DNA from: Bacteroidota bacterium
Lineage (GTDB): Bacteria > Bacteroidota > Bacteroidia > AKYH767-A > OLB10
DNA length: 64,000 nt
Assembly: GCA_016714005.1 (NCBI GenBank)
Contig: JADJOA010000002.1
Coordinates: forward strand, 186,001-250,000
Reading direction: 5' to 3'
Shown here one piece after another: positions 19,818 through 28,686 of this stretch (its first letter is position 1; the number at the start of each line of letters is the position of its first letter). The translations under genes and the position numbers were made by a program. The notes under the pieces were generated by a model. That model ran no database searches. It saw only the letters and a program-made list of their open reading frames with translations, and was not told the DNA's origin.

Positions 19818-20975
19818 ATGAAAACATACTTTACCATTATATTCTCACTATTGGTTTTTTTGCCATAGGTAATTCTTCAAAGGAGGTTAAAGTTATTACA
19901 ATTGACCCGGTTACTTACTCAATTCCGGGCAGGGAGTTTTACATTGATAGCATTATTGATTTAAGGTTAGATACAACAAATACTGGATACTCTGACATGA
20001 CATGGACGGGGTACTATAAAAAATATAACCTAAATGGAGGACTTGGCTTTTCATTGAAAAATCTTTTTGATAAATCAATTCCAAAGAAAAATGATAAACA
20101 AAAACCAATTACGATTTTAATTAAATCATTCTTATTAAATGATCCGGGTGATAACTCAAGAAATGCAAGCGTTGCCGGAATGACAGCAATGTTTGGTTTA
20201 GTAGGCGGATTGATTTACAGTGCTGCTACTAGTGATCAAAAAAAATCTTACGGATATGCAGGCAGGCATTTTGAGTATCATTTTATCCTTTGTGAAAATA
20301 GTTTAGGAGGTTTGCGAAAAATACATGAAATTAAATATGGTGTTAGTGGAGAGTTGTCCTTTGAAAAACTTATAATAGAAGGTATATGGGAGCAACTTAT
20401 TTATTTCAACAGTAAAGGCATGGAAAACTATGCTTCGGCAGACCTGAACCCAAAGGATTTACAATTTATCGGAAGCCAAACCAACGAGAATATCTACACT
20501 GCCTCAGAAAAGGTAAAGGGAATTTATTTCGCTAAATCTGATTTTCTATTTAATCAACCTGAGTTTAATGACAGCATTATTTTGAGGGAAGAAAAATCAT
20601 CATTTTCACTCATAAATAATATAAGCTATCAAAAGATTAAGGAAGATGTGTTCGGATATTGCGATGGGCAGGATATTTACATCAACGTATTTTATGGGTC
20701 AGGTATCGCTGAGCCCCGTTTGATAAAAGTTATCGGAATGGGAGAGTTATTAATCCTCAACATTAATAAAGGCCTTGTTGTTATTGATTCAAAAAGCGGG
20801 CAATGGTTTAAAGGCACTAAATCCTTGCTTAGAACGTATGTAAAAAATATCCCGCATTTAGATAAAGAATTGCAAGATTTAGGCGATAAGGTGCTGGGAA
20901 TGGATGATCTTTTTCAATGGTTTGTTCGTTACAACAATGAACGAAAATTTTTTTTGGAAAAAATCTATCAATTAG
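19818..20975 (+). CDS. exported protein of unknown function, frameshifted at both ends
   Basis: The main frame runs from about 19860 to 20960. Reading across the T7 run near 19858 joins it to an ATG at 19818 and gives a signal peptide (MKTYFTIIFSLLVFFAIGNS). At the far end a T8 run near 20951 would change the frame so that it ends at about 20975 (WKKSIN, stop), instead of running to 21070 inside the opposite gene. The mature part has a YSIPGREFYIDSIIDLRLD segment, a Gly-rich hydrophobic hairpin (GMTAMFGLVGGLIYSAA) and no known catalytic motif. The gene is convergent with the DUF6624 gene. Family not recognised. Confidence 0.6.
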
Positions 20976-21871
20976 TTTACATCGGTCCCAGCCCAACCGA
21001 CTCTCCTTTTATTCAAATTATCAGGGTCTTCTATATCCCACAATTTCATTTCACCGGTGGCTTGGTCTAATTTGTATTGCGTACCGTACAATTGTTTTTT
21101 ATTCTGACGCATCAAAATACGGTCTTCTAAATAAGCCAAATCTGTTTTAGATGCTTTGCCTTTTTGTACAGCCGTTTTCATTACTTCAAAATATTTTTCC
21201 TGTATACCAAGCGAGGCATGTTGCAGCACAAGCCACAATGCCTTATTTCCAGTCCTACCTACTTCGTTGCGGCTAATCCAGCCGTGTTTTTTTAAAATAT
21301 TTATTACCTGAATTAAATTTAATGAGTCAGCAAAGTTTATCATGCGCACGGTACGCTTATATTCATCAGATTGAGCACCTGACGAATTTTTAATCTCATT
21401 CATTTTTTTGCGATTGCGTTGGTCAAAATCATAAACAGAATTTAATACGCGTGCAAGCGAATCATTATATACTTCGTTGTTTGGGTTTATTTTTTTTAGC
21501 AATTCTTTCCATTGTTTTTCTTCATGCAACACCATAAATGCCTTGTCGGTTTGCAATACATTTAGTTCTAAAAATTCTGTTTTATCGGCAAGCTTGTTAA
21601 GGTTTATAAATACAGAGTCTTTGACATTGGCCCTTGCCCAACTTCGTGCTGCATCATACCTGTGTTCGGGGTAGCCTTTGCCGCCAAGTATTTTAAATGC
21701 TTTGTTGTACGTGATGGCAGATTGAAAATAATTTTTTGCCGTGTAGTATTCTTTTGCTTTTACAATTAAGGAGTCGTATGCAGGATTTTGGGCAATCAAT
21801 TTCTGTACACAACAAAGCAGAAATAGCAGGAATACTGGTTTTATTTTTGGTGAAGAAAAAATCTTATTCAT
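20972..21871 (-). CDS. exported DUF6624 protein
   Basis: Protein of 299 residues with a signal peptide (FLLFLLCCVQKLIAQ). The first 150 residues look like helical TPR-type repeats (AKEYYTAKNYFQSAITYNKA). The C-terminal half has the DUF6624 pattern: a HGW motif, NEVGRTGNKALWLVLQHA, then LAYLEDRILM and YGTQ. Function of the domain is unknown. Its ATG overlaps the previous gene's stop by 8 bases, so it is the third gene of a translationally coupled operon. Confidence 0.78.
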   Translation of the reverse strand: MNKIFSSPKIKPVFLLFLLCCVQKLIAQNPAYDSLIVKAKEYYTAKNYFQSAITYNKAFKILGGKGYPEHRYDAARSWARANVKDSVFINLNKLADKTEFLELNVLQTDKAFMVLHEEKQWKELLKKINPNNEVYNDSLARVLNSVYDFDQRNRKKMNEIKNSSGAQSDEYKRTVRMINFADSLNLIQVINILKKHGWISRNEVGRTGNKALWLVLQHASLGIQEKYFEVMKTAVQKGKASKTDLAYLEDRILMRQNKKQLYGTQYKLDQATGEMKLWDIEDPDNLNKRRVGWAGTDVN

Positions 21872-22331
21872 TGTGATAAGGAGCTTTATTTAAGTTTACT
21901 CTAATTCCTTTTACATATTCTTCCTCGCGGACTAATTTACCCGGCTGATTATATAATTTCCAGGTGCCTTGCCATAAATAATGTAATGTACCGTCTGTTT
22001 CATTTAAAAGATGTGCTTCACCTTCACTTTCCAATTTACCACTTGCAAAATAGTTTTTTGTGATAATTATTTTTCTATTGGAAACATACTTTTCTGTTTT
22101 AACAAGGTTTCCTAACTCATCATAATACTTCCACTTGCCGGTTTCTAATCCGTGTTTAAATTTCCCCTTGCGATAAATATTTTCTCTTCCCTCATTCCAA
22201 TAGGTTTTCCATTTGCCATGGCGCTCGCCATTTTTATCCATACGGTTTGATTTAAAAATCTGAAACTGTGGCTTAGCATATAAACCATAGGTTAAACAAA
22301 TCAATAAAATGGTAACGAATGAATTTTTCAT
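21864..22331 (-). CDS. exported MORN-variant repeat protein
   Basis: Protein of 155 residues with a signal peptide (MKNSFVTILLICLTYGLYA). It has about four repeats of the MORN-variant or YwqK type, for example GERHGKWKTYWNEGR, LETGKWKYYDELGNLV and YLWQGTWKLYNQPGKLV. Such repeats form beta-hairpin sheets, with no enzymatic role known. The start overlaps the stop of the GNAT gene by 4 bases (ATGA). Confidence 0.8.
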   Translation of the reverse strand: MKNSFVTILLICLTYGLYAKPQFQIFKSNRMDKNGERHGKWKTYWNEGRENIYRKGKFKHGLETGKWKYYDELGNLVKTEKYVSNRKIIITKNYFASGKLESEGEAHLLNETDGTLHYLWQGTWKLYNQPGKLVREEEYVKGIRVNLNKAPYHNE

Positions 22332-22777
22332 TTCTCAATTATCATATAGTTATGCGGTATGCCATCTTCCATAAATGGCTCGCTGATGTTTTTAAAGCCA
22401 AAGTTCTCATAAAACTTAACAAGATAGCTCTGTGCCATAATTTTTATTGGCTGATCAGGAAATTTTTCTTCAATTATATCAAGCGCTCTTTTCATTATTT
22501 CCTTGCCCAATCCTGTTGTACGTTTATCAGCTACTGTTAACACACGACCTATTGATACTTCCTTATACTTTGCTCCGGGAGGAAGAATTCGCAGATAGGC
22601 AACCAATTTATTGTTATCGTAAACGCACAGGTGGAAACATTCAAAGTCTATTTCATCACAATCAAGATAAAAGCAGTTTTGCTCCACAATAAATACCTGC
22701 TGACGTGCTTGTAAAATATCGTACAGTTGTTTTGCGGATAATTCTTCAAAGTTTAAAAGACTCCAATTTAATGACAT
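22328..22777 (-). CDS. ElaA-type GNAT acetyltransferase
   Basis: Protein of 149 residues with the ElaA arrangement: ARQQVFIVEQNC near the N-terminus, DEIDFECFHLCVY, then the acetyl-CoA loop region IGRVLTVADKRTTGLGKEIM, and FYENFGF near the end. It would transfer an acetyl group from acetyl-CoA to an amine; the substrate is unknown. It is the first gene of a three-gene operon with the MORN-like and DUF6624 proteins. Confidence 0.87.
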   Translation of the reverse strand: MSLNWSLLNFEELSAKQLYDILQARQQVFIVEQNCFYLDCDEIDFECFHLCVYDNNKLVAYLRILPPGAKYKEVSIGRVLTVADKRTTGLGKEIMKRALDIIEEKFPDQPIKIMAQSYLVKFYENFGFKNISEPFMEDGIPHNYMIIEK

Positions 22778-22810
22778 GTTTATAAAAAAAATTTACACTA
22801 TTTAGCTCAA

Positions 22811-22891
22811 CACTGATTAACAGATTAAAAACAATTAAAAGCTTCGCCTTATGATTTTCACAAATTTCTTTTTTTAATCTGTTAATCTGTG
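22811..22891. repeat. 21-bp inverted repeat, terminator-like
   Basis: The arms 22811-22831 and 22871-22891 (core GATTAACAGATTAAAAA) match with one mismatch around a 39-base spacer. The right arm overlaps the EamA stop codon. The motif AATCTGTTAATCTGTG looks like a dispersed intergenic repeat, and could also fold as a terminator for the EamA gene. Confidence 0.6.
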
Positions 22892-23790
22892 TTCACCTTT
22901 GACTTTTCTTTTAAATCTTTTTTACTTATTAAATAAACCCCGGTAAATATGAGTACTGCACAAATCAAATGCAATAAGTTTGGCTTACCCTCTGCAAATA
23001 TCATAGAGAATAAAGCAGCAAATACAGGTTGTAAATAAATATATCCACTTACCACAGCAGGGCTTAGTTCACGCAAAGCAATAACATTTAGCAGGTATGC
23101 AACAAACGTAACTCCTACAACTACAAATGCCAATGCCAGCCATGATGCAGTTGTAAATTGATGCCACTCAATTGAATTAACATCATTAAATCCAAAAGGC
23201 AGAACCATGAAGCTGCCAAAAAAGAACATCCATTTAGTGATTGTAAGCGGATGGTATTTTTTCATAAGGGGTTTTGCTATTATCATAAACAAGGCGAACG
23301 AAACAGAGTTGAGAAAAATATAAAAATCGCCAAGGGTGCCTGCACTGTCAAAAGAAAATTTTTTACCAAAAAGAATTAGTGCAATTGCGCCAGTAAGTCC
23401 TGAAAAAATTCCGGCGACCTTTATCAGTGAAATTTTTTCTTTAAGAAAAAGAGCAGCAAACAGCATAACTAAAATAGGATTTGTAGTCATTATCAATGCT
23501 CCGTTAATAGGCACTGTTAAGTTTAGTCCTTTAAAAAACAAAAGTTGATTTACTGCAACCCCGGTAACAGCGCAAGCTACAATTCTTAACAAATCGCCAC
23601 GTAAAATATTTTCCTTTTTAACAAAGTATGATGCGGCAAAAAAGAAAAGTGCCGATGGCAAAACCCTCAGCACGATAAAACCATACGGCTGAACGAGTGC
23701 CGGCATTATTTGCTTAGCAATACTGAAATTGGCAGAATACAGAATTTGAACCAGCGCCACACTCAGGTGCGCACGAACCAATTTAGACAT
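22882..23790 (-). CDS. EamA/DMT-family permease
   Basis: Inner-membrane transporter of 302 residues with ten predicted helices in two homologous halves, the standard EamA layout. The first half ends near GAIALILFGKK, the second near CAVLIFTGVYLISKK. Members export amino acids, metabolites or drugs; nothing here identifies the substrate. It is single, in the same direction as the downstream GNAT operon but separated from it by a repeat. Confidence 0.88.
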   Translation of the reverse strand: MSKLVRAHLSVALVQILYSANFSIAKQIMPALVQPYGFIVLRVLPSALFFFAASYFVKKENILRGDLLRIVACAVTGVAVNQLLFFKGLNLTVPINGALIMTTNPILVMLFAALFLKEKISLIKVAGIFSGLTGAIALILFGKKFSFDSAGTLGDFYIFLNSVSFALFMIIAKPLMKKYHPLTITKWMFFFGSFMVLPFGFNDVNSIEWHQFTTASWLALAFVVVGVTFVAYLLNVIALRELSPAVVSGYIYLQPVFAALFSMIFAEGKPNLLHLICAVLIFTGVYLISKKDLKEKSKVNTD

Positions 23791-23893
23791 ACTTTATAAC
23801 TGCGCTAAACTAAATCAATGCCGTTTATAAATTCTTACCAATATCATTTGATTATGCACTAACCAGAAAATATTTTCGTTTTCTTTGAAGTGG

Positions 23894-23920
23894 TTTCACG
23901 CAAAGACGCAGAGAGCGAAG
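23894..23920. repeat. degenerate ACGCAAAGACGCAGAG intergenic repeat
   Basis: TTTCACGCAAAGACGCAGAG and the following GCGAAG resemble the arms of the inverted repeat at 15638-15710, but without a matching second arm. Confidence 0.5.
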
Positions 23921-24013
23921 GGAAAATAAATCAAATACAACGTATTAAAATTTTACTCCCGCTCAATTCTGTTTTTTGCAGGAGCCTATATAAAACCACC
24001 AGAAGAATCAATT

Positions 24014-27000
24014 ATGATTAAAAGAATTTTAACCACAGCATTTTTATTTTTTGTTTTCTCAATCACTTTAAACGCTCAATCACTCAAAAGTTTTTCGGGC
24101 GATGCCGGTAAGTATTTGGATGAGCTATCGAAGTTTTTGGAGGAAACCAATAAGAAGGAAGCAGAGCGACTGATGGATCAGTTTGAAGCTGTGTATGATA
24201 AAAGTTTTAATGCCACACAAAAGCAAACCATTATAACCTTAAGTAACAGTATGCTTAAAAAGAGGCTGAAGGCGTTTCCTGATTTCTCCAATTATATAAG
24301 TGCGCTTATTGGATTGATTGCTTCAGGAAACAACGAACAGGTTTTCAACACATGGCACAGCACGCTTGATAAATCTTTAAAGCTGAATGCTCGAAGGTTT
24401 GGCGATGTGCTTGAGACCAGCTTCCTTCTTTTCTCTACCAACACCTTATATAAGTCTGCCTCTGTTGAATGGGTTTCAAGCAGTAATCAATACACGTTTG
24501 ACTTTGATACACTGCCAAAAATTTCATTTGCAACCCTTAATCTTACCTGCTTTTCTAAAAACGACAGCAGTGTTATATACAACACCAAAGGCGTTTTTTA
24601 TCCTAACCTTAATTGGTGGGTTGGTAACGGAGGCAAACTTTTGTTTACCCGAGCAGGACTAACAGACCAGGATGCTTATGCCGAAGCAAAAAAGTACAGC
24701 ATCAATTTAAAAAGCTCGGAGTATCATATTGATTCGGTAACTTTTTCTTATAAAAAATATTTTACGCAGGATTTAAAAGGACGCTACACCGATAAAATTT
24801 TAGCAGATGTAAAACCCGAAAATGTAACCTATCCGCGTTTTTATTCTTATGCTGGTGGGCTTGCCATTAAAGAGATGATTAAGGATGTTGATTACGTTGG
24901 CGGATTCTCACTGCAAGGCAACAGATTGGTAGGTTCAGGTATTGGCAATAACCCTGCGCGCATTACTTTTATGCAAGGTGGCAAGCCACAATTAACAATG
25001 CTGTCTAATTCATTTATTATTAAACCCGACCGTTTGGTGAGTGATAATGCTGCCGCTATTATACGTTTCGAAAAAGATTCTATTTATCACCCCGGAGTTG
25101 AATTCAGGTATATTACTGAAAGGAAAGAAGTAACGCTTACTAAAAATGAGCAAACTGCTGCCAATAGCCCATACTTTGATTCATTTCATAAAATGGACTT
25201 AGATTTTGAACAGCTTACATGGAAAGTTGGCGATCCCTTGATGGACTGTAAAATGATTAGCGGGCAGGGGCAAAGCAAACTCAGGTTTGAAAGCGAAAAT
25301 TTTTTCAATATAGTACGCTTCCAAAAAATTCAGGGGTTGAGTGAAGTGCACCCGCTCTACACTTTAAAAATGTTTGGAGAAAAAAACCAAACCAAGGTGG
25401 GTTACATTCCTGATTTGGCAAAACATTTTAAACTTACAGAAAGTGATACAAGAAGTTTTATGGCAGCGCTTTCTGCCTTAGGATTTGTGGCTTATGATGC
25501 CGTGGCTGATAAAGTTGTAATTAAAGACAAAGTACAATATTACCTGAGTGCACGCAGCGGAAAAATTGATTACGATGAAATTTTTATTGAATCACTAATC
25601 AGTGGAAAACCAAACGCACAAATTAATTTATTGAATTTTGATATAAGACTTGAAGGTGTTAGCAAGGTGGTGCTGAGCGATTCGCAGCAGGTGTTTATTG
25701 TGCCAACAGAACAACAGCTTACGTTAAAGAAAAACCGCGATATGACTTTTGGCGGACGGGTGCATGCAGGCAGGCTTGATTTTTTTTGGAAAAGAGTTTG
25801 CCTTCAACTATCAGGATTTTAAATTAGATTTAAAAACTGTTGACTCGTTACGTTTTAAAGTGCCCAGCGATTCAATAGGACCTGATGGTAAAACAACACT
25901 CGTTCCTATTAAATCCGTTTTACAAAACCTTAATGGTATTTTGTCTATTGACAATGCTTCAAACAAATCGGGATATGTTGCAAATAACGAATTCCCCATT
26001 TTTGATTGCACCAACAAATCATTCATCTATTACGATTATGCTTACATTTTTAACAAGGTGTATAACCGCGAAAACTTTTATTATCATCTTGACCCGTTTG
26101 TTATTGACAGCTTAAACGTATTGCGCAAAGAGGGCTTGGTGTTTGAAGGAGAGATGGTAAGCGCAGGAATTTTTCCGGTGTTCAGGCAGACGCTTACGGT
26201 GCAACCCGATTACTCGCTTGGGTTTGATATGACCACGCCCGATGAAGGCTTTGTGGCTTATGGCGGAAAAGGAAAATACAAAAGCCGCATACAACTTTCA
26301 CATAAAGGATTTTTAGGAAGCGGCACCATTGAATATTTGAGCAGCAGCGCACAAGCCAACGATATTACTTTTTTTCCGGACTCTACTTATGCCGTTACGC
26401 AAAAATTTGATGTGGAAAGAAAAATTGTCGGCAGTACACAGTTTCCGGACATACAGGCTGAAGATGTTTTTATAAACTGGCGCCCAAAAAATGATAAGAT
26501 GTATGTGTTCCAGAAATCGAAAGACATGTTGTTGTATAATAAAACTGCATCGTTAAAAGGAAACTTAGTTTTAATGCCATCGGGCATTGATGCAGATGGT
26601 GTGGTTACTTTTCAGCAATCGCAACTTGCTTCAAACAAATTGCAGTTAAAAGATCATAGTTATGGTGCAGATACCAGCGACTTCAGCTTAAAATCGGACA
26701 TTGAAAATGTATTGGCGCTTCAAACAAAAAATGTAAAATCAAACATTGATTTAGAAAAACGTGTGGGTGAGTTTTACAGCAATGGCACAGGCAGCAATGT
26801 TACATTCCCGCTTAACCAGTATGTCAGCAATATTCAAAACTTTAAATGGTTTATGGATAAGAGCGAGATGGAATTTGGTGGCGCTACGGCAGGAACAAAA
26901 ATGAACATAACCGAAAGCGAATTTATTTCTGTTCATCCCAACCAGGACTCTTTGCGTTTTACAGCGCCACTGGCAACGTATAGTCTAACCGATTATTTAA

Positions 27001-28486
27001 TTAAGGCATATAAGGTGCCGCAAATATTGGTTGCCGATGCGTCTATTATTCCGGATTCGGGAAAAGTGGTGGTAGAAAAAAATGCGTTGATGCGCACACT
27101 CAACAACAGCCGCGTAATTGCAAACACCACTACTAAATACCACACTATGCTTAACACCAGCATTAATGTGTTGGGCAGAAAAAATATACAGGCAATGGCG
27201 ATTATGAGTATTTAGACCAATCAAAAGTAAAGCATCTCATACGCTTAACTTCTATTGGTGTTGATACATCATTGCAAACATTTGCAGTGGGCGAAATTCC
27301 TGACACTACTAATTTTACCATAAGCCCTACCATTAGTTATAAGGGCAAGGTGCGAATACAGGCATCTAAACAAAATTTAAATTTTACGGGTTATGCCAAT
27401 GTGGGGCACCATTGCGAAGAAATTGCAGCACAAAACTGGTTTAGTTTCTCAAGTGATATTGACCCGCGTGGTGTAAACATTCCGGTAAACAATCCTGTTA
27501 ACGAAACAGGCGAAAAACTTTTTGCAGGAATTTATTTTGCAGGCGATTCGGTAAATATTTATCCAGCCTTCCTCTCTCAAAAAAGAAAAAGCAGCGATAC
27601 CGAAATAATTTCGGCACAAGGCTATTTGGCATTTGACCAGAACAGCAAGGAATACAAAGTTTCGGGAACGGCACCCATAGCCGAAGAGAAAGAAGGCGAT
27701 AAGAAAGAGAAAAAGGAAAAAGGTGAGACCTCACCGGTAGGAAACAACTCATTGATACTTGATGATAAAAAATGTATTGTAAAAGGAGAAGGCAGTGTTT
27801 CGCTTGCTACAGATTTTGGGCAGTTGTTTTTAAAAAACCAGGGATTGGCAACTTACTTTTCTCAAAAAGATTCTATTGGTTTTGAGCTTATAATGAACAT
27901 GGATTTTATGTTTGCCGAAGAAGCGCTTAAAGAAATGGCTGATGTGTTAAGTGCTTATCCAACATTGCAACCAACCAACGATAGCCGACCTGTTTACTTA
28001 AATGCCATTACCAATTTAATGGGTAAGGATAAAGCAGATAAATATATATCGGAAGTAAGTTTACTGGGTACACCAAAAAAATTTCCTGAAGAGTTGCAAC
28101 ACACACTTGTGCTGAGCGATTTAAAAATTTACTGGAGTAAAGAAAAAGGTACTTACTCAAGCAAAGGACCTATTGGTGTGGGCAGTGCAGGCAAGTATTA
28201 CATAGGCAAACAAATGACCGGGCATTTTGAAATTGCCAGGCGCAGAACCGGTGATGTGCTTAATTTGTATGTAGAAGTTGACCCCAACATTTGGTTTTAC
28301 TTTAACTACGCGCGTGGTGTGTTGCAGGCTATTTCAAGCGAAGCATCATTTAACGCAGCCATAGAAAATATTAAGCCCGAAAAACGCGAAGCCAAAGAAA
28401 AAGACGGCTTGCCATCTTACCAATATATGTTGAGCACCGAGCGAAAAAAATCGGAGTTTTTAAAGAAGATAAAAGACGGACAGTAG
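24014..28486 (+). CDS. very large exported protein of unknown function, two frameshifts
   Basis: Three successive frames (24014-25822, 25749-27215, 27272-28486) add up to one protein of about 1,490 residues. The two frame changes are compensating and fall near runs of T around 25785 and near 27200. It starts with a signal peptide (MIKRILTTAFLFFVFSITLNA). The rest is mostly beta-rich with recurring short motifs such as RFEKDSIYHPGVEF, and a Lys/Glu-rich patch near residue 1230. There is no C-terminal sorting domain and no clear membrane segment after the signal, so a periplasmic location is likely. I do not recognise the family. It stands alone, and its length and uniform style argue against chimeric fragments. 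Confidence 0.7.
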
Positions 28487-28612
28487 GTTTTTAAACACAG
28501 AGGATTTTGAGTTTTGTATAGAGGTAACGCAGATAAATGAAAAGTGTTGCCTCTCACCTCTGTATGATAGCTTTTGGACAGGGAGAATGGGTAGGGGGCG
28601 TTAAATTTTTCT

Positions 28613-28652
28613 CCTATTTCTTTGCGAAAAACTCCTCTTTCTCTGCGGTTAT
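28613..28652. repeat. dispersed TCTCTGCGGTTAT repeat, copy B
   Basis: CCTATTTCTTTGCGAAAAAC followed by CTCTGCGGTTAT matches the stretch at 9784-9829. It lies directly upstream of the promoter box of surface paralogue 2. Confidence 0.5.
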
Positions 28653-28657
28653 CTTAC

Positions 28658-28665
28658 TACATTTG
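28658..28665 (+). promoter_or_regulatory. -7 promoter box TACATTTG, surface paralogue 2
   Basis: TACATTTG followed by GCTTCTCACAA, as in the other two paralogues. The box shows that the start at 28687 is correct and that upstream in-frame starts are not used. Confidence 0.65.
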
Positions 28666-28686
28666 CTTCTCACAAAAAATAAAAAC

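Noticed and set aside
28537..28686. N-terminal extension of surface paralogue 2
   Set aside because: It lies upstream of the shared promoter box and would remove the signal peptide from the N-terminus.
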